Assembly (NCBI GenBank): GCA_031404355.1
Contig: JANNHK010000191.1
Span: forward strand, 1 to 5,635
Length of the DNA: 5,635 bases
Direction of reading: 5' to 3'
DNA from: JANNHK01 sp031404355
Lineage (GTDB): Bacteria > Actinomycetota > Acidimicrobiia > IMCC26256 > PALSA-610
A program made the position numbers and the translations under genes. Below are positions 1-4,908 of the stretch, piece by piece. Each line of letters begins with the position of its first letter. Position 1 is the stretch's first letter. Below the pieces are notes generated by a model. It saw nothing but the letters and a program-made list of their open reading frames with translations. It was not told where the DNA came from and ran no database searches.

Positions 1-431
1 GTGCGCCCGTGCGTGACCTGCACGTGCGCACTCCCGAGCCGGGCCTCCATCTCGACGGCCGCGTACGCGGGCGACGCGAGGAGGAGCACCGTGCCGAGGA
101 AGTGGTCGAGGCGGCCGTCGGTACCCCCGACCACAATCACACTGGTGGCGCCGTGCCGGACCGCGGCGTCGAGCGCGAGTTCCAGATCGGTCGCGTCCTT
201 GGCCGCGGGATGGCGTTCGACCTGGGTGCCGTCGGCAACCGCCGCGTCGAGCGCGGCCGGGTCGACCGAGTCGAAGTCGCCGACGACGAGATCGGCCCGC
301 AACCCGAGCCGCGGCGCGAGGTGCAACCCCGAGTCGGCCGCGACGACGTACGCACCCGCCGGCGCGTCGACCCCCGCGGGAACGTCGGCACAATCGCCTC
401 CGCACAACACGATTGCGGTCTTCGCCGCCAT
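1..431 (-). CDS. thiN: Thiamine pyrophosphokinase (thiamine diphosphokinase), N-terminal 143 residues, cut by the left edge
   Basis: The enzyme transfers pyrophosphate from ATP to thiamine to make thiamine pyrophosphate (TPP), in the cytoplasm. Translating from the ATG at 431 gives the family signature in order: AADSG (residues 31-35), the metal and nucleotide motif GDFDS (51-55), KDATDLELAL (78-87), and GGTDGRLDH (102-110). Family members are usually a little over 200 residues, so roughly two thirds is present and the C-terminal thiamine-binding part lies outside the window. The start is fixed by a GGAGG eight bases upstream and by the riboswitch that ends just before it. The gene lies 129 bases after the glucosaminidase-like gene on the same strand. 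Regulation by TPP through the riboswitch would be product feedback. Motifs are seen directly; the reaction is family knowledge. The symbol follows the Bacillus name. Confidence 0.95.
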   Translation of the reverse strand, partial: MAAKTAIVLCGGDCADVPAGVDAPAGAYVVAADSGLHLAPRLGLRADLVVGDFDSVDPAALDAAVADGTQVERHPAAKDATDLELALDAAVRHGATSVIVVGGTDGRLDHFLGTVLLLASPAYAAVEMEARLGSAHVQVTHGR

Positions 432-433
432 GG

Positions 434-530
434 CCCTTCCCTCCGCCGGCATTATCCGGAGCAGGTTCGAGGGGTCGGTGGCGGGTTACAGCCACCCTCT
501 CAGCCCGGTTCACCCGAGCTCCCCGTGGGT
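434..530 (-). promoter_or_regulatory. TPP riboswitch (THI box) in the leader of the thiamine pyrophosphokinase gene
   Basis: Read on the minus strand, all conserved parts of the TPP aptamer appear in order. P2 begins with GGGG (524-521). P3 is CUCGG-GUGAA-CCGGG, followed by CUGAGA (503-498). An optional P3a hairpin GGUGGC...GCCACC lies at 496-477. Then come ACCCC (475-471, closing P2), GAACCUG (468-462), GGAUAAUGCC (457-448) and the terminal GCGGAGGGA (446-438). The aptamer begins about 30 bases after the stop of the upstream gene. There is no terminator or U-run between aptamer and start codon. The Shine-Dalgarno lies inside the 3' core, so TPP binding most likely blocks translation initiation. 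The aptamer identity is seen directly; the mechanism is inferred from the overlap. Confidence 0.95.
440..444 (-). promoter_or_regulatory. Shine-Dalgarno GGAGG embedded in the riboswitch core
   Basis: GGAGG lies eight bases before the ATG at 431 and is part of the conserved GCGGAGGGA that ends the TPP aptamer. It fixes the kinase start and means that ligand-bound RNA would hide the ribosome binding site. Confidence 0.85.
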
Positions 531-548
531 TTTTCCTATCTGTTGCCC

Positions 549-554
549 ACCCTA
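549..554 (-). promoter_or_regulatory. Possible -10 element (TAGGGT) for the riboswitch transcript
   Basis: The hexamer TAGGGT fits TANNNT and would place a transcript start near 541, about ten bases before the riboswitch. No recognisable -35 sits 16 to 18 bases upstream, and the element lies just past the stop codon of the preceding gene. The same hexamer occurs upstream of that gene at 2093-2088. Read-through from the upstream gene is an equally good explanation for how the riboswitch is transcribed. Confidence 0.25.
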
Positions 555-559
555 CCCAA

Positions 560-1303
560 CTAGGGAGCGAGCATGAGTGCGATCGGGACGCCGCCGACGC
601 GGGACGGGAAGCCGAGGCGGCGGGCGTCGCCGAACGCCACGACACTTCCGGTCGCAGTCGCGATCCAGTAGCCGCCACCACTGGGCGTCACGAGCAGGCG
701 CGTCGCGAAGAAGTAGTTCGCGCAGCCCTCGATGCCGCCGAAGTTCTGGGCGTCGCCGAACGCGTAGATCTTTCCGTCGGCGCCGAGCATCCAGTAGCCG
801 CGCCCGGTTGCCGTGCGCTGCATCGACACGATGGGCGCGGAGAGCGCCTGGCCGCCGAGGGAGCCGTAGAACGCGGCGTCGCCGAAGGCGAAGATGCCGC
901 CGTCCTTGGCGAAGAGCCAGTAGCCGTTGCCCGACGCTGTGCGTTCCATGCCGAGGACCGGCTGGTTGAGACGCAGCGCCCCGGTCGACCCGAAGAACGG
1001 GGCGTTCCCGAAGCTGAAGATGCCGCCGTCGAAGGCGACGAGCCAGTAACCGGCGTTGTTGTCGGTGCGTTCGATGCCGTTGATCGGCTGGTTGAGGCGG
1101 GCACCGCCCATCGACCCGTAGAACTGGGCGGCACCGAACGAGAAGACACCGCCGTCTTCGGCGAGGAGCCAGTAGCCGGTGCCGGTCGACAGCGCTTCAC
1201 CGTTGATGAGCGGCTTGTTGAGATTCAACCCCAGCGCGTTGCCGTGGTACTGCGCGCTGCCGAACGAGTACAGCGTCTTGTCGGTCATCGCGACCCAGTA
1301 GCC
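560..1303 (-). repeat. Tandem array of six 126-bp coding repeats (42 residues each)
   Basis: Units start at 1303, 1177, 1051, 925, 799 and 673 on the minus strand, with no insertion or deletion between GYW anchors; the last unit is shorter at its end. The protein pattern is roughly GYW-L-x-A-x-DGG-I-F-S-F-G-x-A-x-F-Y-G-S, then a Gly-rich turn, LNQP and a hydrophobic strand ending in RT. Units 2, 3 and 4 are closest to each other. Units 1, 5 and 6 have drifted: unit 1 has DKTLYSFG and unit 6 has TGSVVAFG. The regular spacing with two or three predicted strands per unit fits blades of a beta-propeller. That fold is inference. Confidence 0.9.
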
Positions 1304-2014
1304 GTTACCGGTCTTGGTGTCGTTGCTGCCCGGGAAGTACGGCAGGCACGCGGCGCGTGCGCCGTTCAACACGAGCGCCTCCGAGTACAACGCGATGATT
1401 CGCAGGCCGTAGTCGGGTGCCGACGCCCAGATCAGTTTGCCCGTCGCGCTGTTGCCGCCGAAAAGCTCCCATATCGGCGCGAGGCCGATGCGGTCGGACG
1501 GCGGCATGCGCAGACGGTCGGGCAACCCGCGCGTGAGCGGGTCGGAGTACCCGCGCAGCAGGTGAATGTGGTTGCGCACGCCGATCTGCGGGGTGGCGAA
1601 GCAACGCGACGGCGCCGTCTCGGCCGCGCACGTGGTGCCCTTCGGACGACCGTCGAACGCGTTGATGCCGCCGTAGTTGTTGAAGTCGGGCCGGATCTGC
1701 CCGTTGTCGGAGTAGAAGAACCCGCCCGTCTCGAGGACGGCCTGCACGAACGCCATGTCGCCGCGCACACCTTCGAACGCGCCCTCGTCGATGAAGATCT
1801 GCGCAAGCGCGCGGACGTCGTTGTTGAGGTTCGGCAACCGCGGCGTGTAGCCCTCGCTGTTGTACCACCGCAACAACTGGTCGGCGGTCAACAGACTCGG
1901 ACCCATCACCGGCGTCTCGGTCGTCGCCGCCGCCTCGACCGCGGGTGCGGGCCCGAGCAGCGCGAACACGGCGCATACACAGAAGATGACGGAGAAGAAA
2001 CGGCGGGAAGTCAT
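560..2014 (-). CDS. Secreted glucosaminidase-like protein with six C-terminal 42-residue GYW repeats
   Basis: Starting at the ATG at 2014 gives 484 residues. Residues 1-30 are a signal peptide: Arg-Arg near the start, a hydrophobic core, and a likely cut after VEA at about 28, so the protein is exported. Residues about 64-215 resemble the GH73-type glucosaminidase fold that cleaves peptidoglycan glycan chains. LETG (E95 is the candidate catalytic Glu) is followed by DFNNYGGIN (110-118), GVRNHIHLLRGYSDP (145-159) and DYGLRIIALYSEAL (201-214). Six units beginning GYW at 238, 280, 322, 364, 406 and 448 follow, probably a propeller-like fold. No LPXTG or other anchor is seen. C223 and C431 could form a disulfide. 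A GTG start at 2089 would put 25 unlikely residues before the signal peptide and was not used; the Shine-Dalgarno at 2014 is weak (GGA). Such repeats are common in Acidimicrobiia proteins of unknown role. Export is well supported; enzymatic activity is less certain. Confidence 0.85.
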   Translation of the reverse strand: MTSRRFFSVIFCVCAVFALLGPAPAVEAAATTETPVMGPSLLTADQLLRWYNSEGYTPRLPNLNNDVRALAQIFIDEGAFEGVRGDMAFVQAVLETGGFFYSDNGQIRPDFNNYGGINAFDGRPKGTTCAAETAPSRCFATPQIGVRNHIHLLRGYSDPLTRGLPDRLRMPPSDRIGLAPIWELFGGNSATGKLIWASAPDYGLRIIALYSEALVLNGARAACLPYFPGSNDTKTGNGYWVAMTDKTLYSFGSAQYHGNALGLNLNKPLINGEALSTGTGYWLLAEDGGVFSFGAAQFYGSMGGARLNQPINGIERTDNNAGYWLVAFDGGIFSFGNAPFFGSTGALRLNQPVLGMERTASGNGYWLFAKDGGIFAFGDAAFYGSLGGQALSAPIVSMQRTATGRGYWMLGADGKIYAFGDAQNFGGIEGCANYFFATRLLVTPSGGGYWIATATGSVVAFGDARRLGFPSRVGGVPIALMLAP

Positions 2015-2066
2015 TGCGATCCAAGCGGTCGTTCGAGATTGGGGTCGTCCGAGTGTTGCACTTGAG

Positions 2067-2093
2067 CAGGCCCCCGCCTGGTCGGGCACCCTA
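2067..2093 (-). promoter_or_regulatory. Possible promoter -10 and 5' leader hairpin of the glucosaminidase-like gene
   Basis: On the minus strand TAGGGT (2093-2088) could be a -10 element giving a transcript start near 2081. The RNA would then begin with a hairpin, CAGGC-GGGG-GCCTG (2080-2067), and carry a leader of about 67 bases before the ATG at 2014. No -35 consensus is visible at the expected distance, so this is a weak call. Confidence 0.25.
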
Positions 2094-2118
2094 GTCGCGC
2101 GCTGCGAGATCCTCTGCT

Positions 2119-2132
2119 CGGGCCTGGGCCCG
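2119..2132 (-). terminator. Short GC-rich inverted repeat after the TetR gene, possible weak terminator
   Basis: CGGGCC and GGCCCG are separated by two bases, 13 bases past the TetR stop codon. Folded as RNA it would leave about four stable pairs with a six-base loop. There is no U-run, so it is at best a weak or factor-dependent stop, and it may be chance in GC-rich DNA. Confidence 0.2.
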
Positions 2133-2144
2133 GCGGTAGTCGGG

Positions 2145-2738
2145 CTAGGACAACATCAAGCGAGCCGACGCTTCGAGATCTTCGACCACCCGTTCGGGCC
2201 CGTCGACGCCGCACACCCAACCGTTCAGCGACGACAGCCACACCTGCATGAGGATCCGCGCGATGCGCACTTCGCGTTCGGTCGGCGGATGACGGTCGGT
2301 GCCCTGAATCGCGGCGGTGATGATCGCCGTCATGATCTCGGTAACGCGCTGCACGACGTCGGCGTTCTCCGGTTGGGCCGATCCGAATGCACGCACCATC
2401 GCCGCGGTGACGTCCGGGTAGCGGCGCAGCGACGAGTTCGCCCGGTGGAGCACGGCCGAGACCCGCTCCGCTGCGGTCGCACCCGGCGGCGGGTGCTGGT
2501 CGAGGTACGCCCGCAGGTCAGCCTGTTGTTCGGCCATCGCTTCGAGCAGCAACCGTTCCTTCGACGAGAAGTACCGGTACACGGTGCCGAGCGCGACATC
2601 GGCCGCGGCCGCGACGTCGCGCATCTGGACCGCGTCGAAACCGCCCTCGGCCGCGAGGCGCAGGGTCGCGTCGAGGACCCGCCGGCGGCGGGCGGCCTGG
2701 CTGCGCGCGAGAGCGCCGGAGTGTTCGGTTGCCGTCAT
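2145..2738 (-). CDS. TetR-family transcriptional repressor, KstR-like
   Basis: The protein is 197 residues, a usual size for the family. The N-terminal DNA-binding domain runs from about 16 to 65: RRRRVLDATLRLAAEGGF, then VQMRDVAAAADVALGT and YRYFSSKERLL, with VALGTVYRYF as the recognition helix region. The stretch VLDAT...AVQMR.VA..ADVA.GT.YRYF.SK and the C-terminal IARILMQVWLSSLNGW (159-174) look like KstR of mycobacteria, the repressor of cholesterol-degradation genes. This was recalled, not aligned. The ligand is unknown; KstR itself binds a sterol CoA thioester. The start at 2738 is chosen because the ATG at 2765 lies inside the operator and upstream of the probable -10. The gene is divergent from the hydrolase and dehydrogenase, its most likely targets, and probably represses itself. 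The family is secure; the KstR relation is likely but unproven. Confidence 0.9.
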   Translation of the reverse strand: MTATEHSGALARSQAARRRRVLDATLRLAAEGGFDAVQMRDVAAAADVALGTVYRYFSSKERLLLEAMAEQQADLRAYLDQHPPPGATAAERVSAVLHRANSSLRRYPDVTAAMVRAFGSAQPENADVVQRVTEIMTAIITAAIQGTDRHPPTEREVRIARILMQVWLSSLNGWVCGVDGPERVVEDLEASARLMLS

Positions 2739-2742
2739 CTGC

Positions 2743-2770
2743 GAGAAATTGAAACACGTTCCCATTTCTC
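2743..2770. promoter_or_regulatory. 28-bp palindromic operator, probable TetR/KstR-like binding site
   Basis: Perfect outer arms GAGAAAT (2743-2749) and ATTTCTC (2764-2770) flank TGAAACACGTTCCC. Eleven of fourteen base pairs across the centre at 2756.5 are symmetric. The core AACACGTT (2753-2760) matches AACnnGTT of the published KstR motif TnnAACnnGTTnnA, missing only the final A. The site sits between the divergent repressor and hydrolase genes and covers the likely -10 and spacer of the repressor promoter. The symmetry is seen directly; binding by the neighbouring TetR protein is inferred. Confidence 0.8.
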
Positions 2771-2776
2771 CGGCAA
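2748..2776 (-). promoter_or_regulatory. Probable promoter of the TetR gene, overlapped by the operator
   Basis: TTGCCG (2776-2771) and TTCAAT (2753-2748) are separated by 17 bases on the minus strand. A start about seven bases after the -10 would fall at 2741-2740, only two or three bases before the ATG at 2738. This would give an almost leaderless mRNA and fits the absence of a Shine-Dalgarno there. Confidence 0.5.
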
Positions 2777-2800
2777 GCACCGTCTCGGCGAAACTGCCGT

Positions 2801-4054
2801 ATGGACCTTCTCCAGCTGGCCGACCAGCTGTTCCGCGGCGAAACGACCACCGAACGGCACCACCCATTCCGGGCGACGGGCGAGCTGGTCGAGGTGCTCC
2901 CCCGCCTTGCCTTCGTCGACGCCTTCGCCAACTCGGCCGCCGTCGACACCGACGACGGGCTCGTCGTCGTCGACACCAGCGGGCAACTGTTCGCAGAAAA
3001 GGCGCACGACGCAATCCGGGCGTGGTCGCCCCGGCGGCTCGACACTGCGATCTTCACGCACGGGCACGTCGACCACGTGTTCGGCGCCGAGATCTACGAA
3101 GAGGAGGCGCGCACACAGGGTTGGGCGCCCCCGCGTGTGGTCGCGCACGAACTCGTTCCCGCGCGCTTCGACCGCTACAAGATGACCGGGGGATACAACG
3201 CCGTCATCAACCAGCGCCAGTTCAAGGCGGCCACGCTGACGTGGCCGACCGAGTACCGCTACCCGGACGAGACGTACCGAGACATGCTCGAGGTGACGGT
3301 CGGCGGCGAGCGGTTCGAGTTGCACCACGCGCGCGGTGAGACCGACGACGGCACGTGGGTGTGGTGGCCGTCGGCGCGGGTCGTCTTCGCGGGCGACCTG
3401 TTCATCTGGGCGTCGCCCAACTGTGGCAATCCGCAGAAGGTGCAGCGCTACCCGCGCGAGTGGGCCAATGCGTTCCGCACAATGGCCGCGCTCGACGCCG
3501 AGGTGTTGTTGCCGGGTCACGGTTTGCCGATTGTCGGCGCGGACCGCGTGCGCCAGGCCTTGACCGAGGGCGCGGACCTGCTCGAGTCGTTGCTCGACCA
3601 GACGCTCGCACTCATGAACGCGGGCGCGCGCCTCGACGACATCGTCAACACGGTGCAGGCCCCCGCGCACCTGCTCGAACGGCCCTACCTGCGGCCCGTG
3701 TATGACGAACCGGAATTCGTCGTGCGCAACATCTGGCGCTTGTACGGCGGCTGGTACGACGGCGACCCGTCGCGCTTGAAGCCCGCGCCGGCGCGTGCGC
3801 TCGCCGAGGAGGTCGCGGCGCTCGCGGGTGGCGCGGGCCGATTGGCCGAACGCGCCCTCGAACTCGCCGACGCAGGCGACCTGCGCCTCGCCGGCCATCT
3901 CGCCGAACTCGCGGCCCAGGCCGCACCCGACGACAAGGGTGTGCACGCGGCCCGGGCCGAGGTGTTCGGCCGTCGGGCGAAGGAAGAACGATCCACGATG
4001 TCGAAAGGCGTCTTCTCCTGGGCCGCGCACGAATCGACGGACAAGGCGCAATGA
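2801..4054 (+). CDS. Alkyl-sulfatase-type metallo-beta-lactamase-fold hydrolase
   Basis: This 417-residue protein has a metallo-beta-lactamase domain followed by an alkyl sulfatase dimerisation domain. Metal ligands are visible as THGHVDH (H87, H89, D91, H92), E180 in GETDD, D199 in FAGD and H240 in LPGHG. The E180 to D199 spacing of 19 equals the E280 to E299 spacing I recall for Pseudomonas SdsA1. Residues about 305-410 (NIWRLYGGWYDGDPSRLKP, then a helical AGDLRLAGHLAELAAQAAPDDK segment) match the dimerisation domain. Related enzymes hydrolyse alkyl sulfate esters to alcohol and sulfate. There is no signal peptide, so it should be cytoplasmic, and the SCP2-like C-terminal domain of long homologues is absent. 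No Shine-Dalgarno precedes the ATG. It overlaps the next gene by ATGA and is probably repressed by the divergent TetR protein. The fold is secure; the actual substrate is unknown. Confidence 0.92.
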   Translation: MDLLQLADQLFRGETTTERHHPFRATGELVEVLPRLAFVDAFANSAAVDTDDGLVVVDTSGQLFAEKAHDAIRAWSPRRLDTAIFTHGHVDHVFGAEIYEEEARTQGWAPPRVVAHELVPARFDRYKMTGGYNAVINQRQFKAATLTWPTEYRYPDETYRDMLEVTVGGERFELHHARGETDDGTWVWWPSARVVFAGDLFIWASPNCGNPQKVQRYPREWANAFRTMAALDAEVLLPGHGLPIVGADRVRQALTEGADLLESLLDQTLALMNAGARLDDIVNTVQAPAHLLERPYLRPVYDEPEFVVRNIWRLYGGWYDGDPSRLKPAPARALAEEVAALAGGAGRLAERALELADAGDLRLAGHLAELAAQAAPDDKGVHAARAEVFGRRAKEERSTMSKGVFSWAAHESTDKAQ

Positions 4055-4854
4055 ACCTTCAGGGGGCGAAGATCCTGCTCACGGGCGCGTCGTCGGGCAT
4101 CGGTGCGGCGCTGGCGCCGATCCTCGCCGAGCGCGGTGCGACCGTCGGCATCGTCGCCCGGCGCGAAGACCGCCTGCGCGACGTGCTCGCCGAGTGTCAG
4201 CAGCACACGCCGAAGTCGCGCATGTGGGCCGCCGACCTCGGTGACCTCGACCGCGCCGAGCAGGTCGCACTCGCTGCGTGGGATGCGTTCGGCGGGCTCG
4301 ACGCGCTGGTGAACAACGCCGCGATCCCGAAGCGCACGCACGTCGCGCAGCTCACGCCCGATGACGTGGAGCACGTCATGGACGTCGACTTCCACTCCCC
4401 GATGCGCATGAGCCTGGCGGTGTTGCCCCGCATGCTCGAACGGGCGTCCGGGACGATCCTGTTCGTGTCGAGTACCGGCGGGCGTATCCCGATCCCGAAC
4501 GAGTCGGCGTACAACGCGGCCAAGTTCGCGATGTGCGGGTTCGCGGAAGGTATGGCCGTCGACCTGGCCGGCACAGGCGTGGCCGTGAAGCTGGTGTTAC
4601 CCGGGCCTATCGCCACGGAAATCTGGGACCAGCCCGGCAACGAACCCGCGCTGTTCGACATCGACAAGGTCCCGGCCGCCGAATGCGCGGCGGGTATCGC
4701 CGACGCGCTGGTCGACGACGGGTTCGAGTACTACGTCCCGCCGATCTTCCCGGGCGGCGTCGATGCCAAGGAGTTGGTCGTCGGCAAGACTCAGTCGTGC
4801 GACGACTACGTCCGCGGCATGGGCGACTTCGCCCGGAGCCTGCGCGAGGGCTAA
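4051..4854 (+). CDS. Short-chain dehydrogenase/reductase (classical SDR)
   Basis: The 267-residue length is typical of classical SDRs, which move hydride between NAD(P) and an alcohol or carbonyl in the cytoplasm. Seen directly: cofactor motif TGASSGIG (11-18), ARR after the second strand (R37 and R38, favouring NADP by family rule), D62, NNAA (88-91), S140/S141 and YNAAK (Y154, K158), then PGPIATE, where the cofactor amide usually binds. The Asn of the usual N-S-Y-K tetrad is replaced: the aligned segment reads VDFH, with D113. Its ATG overlaps the hydrolase stop codon in ATGA, so translation is probably coupled and the two proteins probably work together. A plausible role is oxidation of the alcohol freed by the hydrolase; the substrate cannot be read from sequence. 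The 46 bases after its stop hold the next promoter and no clear terminator. Confidence 0.95.
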   Translation: MNLQGAKILLTGASSGIGAALAPILAERGATVGIVARREDRLRDVLAECQQHTPKSRMWAADLGDLDRAEQVALAAWDAFGGLDALVNNAAIPKRTHVAQLTPDDVEHVMDVDFHSPMRMSLAVLPRMLERASGTILFVSSTGGRIPIPNESAYNAAKFAMCGFAEGMAVDLAGTGVAVKLVLPGPIATEIWDQPGNEPALFDIDKVPAAECAAGIADALVDDGFEYYVPPIFPGGVDAKELVVGKTQSCDDYVRGMGDFARSLREG

Positions 4855-4864
4855 CGAAAAACCC

Positions 4865-4893
4865 TTGCGGTGTAGGCACAATCTCGGTACCCT
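4865..4893 (+). promoter_or_regulatory. Promoter of the DUF222 gene, leaderless type
   Basis: TTGCGG (4865-4870) and TACCCT (4888-4893) are 17 bases apart, fitting a primary-sigma promoter with a degenerate -35 and a TANNNT -10. Only seven bases lie between the -10 and the GTG at 4901, so transcription should start at or beside the start codon. There is no Shine-Dalgarno. Confidence 0.75.
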
Positions 4894-4908
4894 CGAACAC
4901 GTGTTCGC
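4893..4908. promoter_or_regulatory. SOS box, LexA-type operator
   Basis: TCGAAC-ACGT-GTTCGC matches the mycobacterial and actinobacterial LexA consensus TCGAAC-n4-GTTCGA at 11 of 12 fixed positions, and its inner 14 bases form a perfect palindrome. It begins at the last base of the -10 element and covers the transcript start and GTG codon. Bound LexA would block initiation, so the gene should be induced by DNA damage. Confidence 0.85.

Noticed and set aside
525..550. GTGGG...CCCAC pairing across 16 bases just upstream of the aptamer, considered as an alternative riboswitch fold
   Set aside because: Five pairs with a long loop are expected by chance; the Shine-Dalgarno overlap already gives a simple control mechanism.
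550..565. Inverted repeat CCCTA-n6-TAGGG at the stop codon of the secreted protein
   Set aside because: Only five base pairs and no U-run, so not convincing as a terminator.
413..2065. Long plus-strand open frame of 550 codons
   Set aside because: It is antisense to the riboswitch and the secreted repeat protein; the product is Arg/Val/Glu-rich without recognisable motifs. Long open antisense frames are normal in DNA of this GC content.
2015..2089. N-terminal extension of the secreted protein from a GTG at 2089
   Set aside because: The extra 25 residues precede a clear signal peptide beginning at the ATG at 2014 and overlap a possible promoter.
2739..3014. Longer TetR starts, at 3014 or at the ATG at 2765
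   Set aside because: The extension from 3014 is low-complexity Arg-rich and overlaps the hydrolase start. The ATG at 2765 lies within the operator, upstream of the probable -10, with GGAG only two bases away.
1860..3185. Plus-strand open frame of 441 codons
   Set aside because: It crosses the start of the secreted protein, the whole TetR gene and the divergent promoter region; no family features.
2735..4051. Minus-strand open frame of 438 codons
   Set aside because: It is antisense to the hydrolase, whose metal motifs and dimerisation domain are clear, and would also run through the operator.
4855..4870. A-run and following CCC after the dehydrogenase stop, considered as a terminator
   Set aside because: No stem precedes a U-run on the coding strand; the bases belong to the next promoter.
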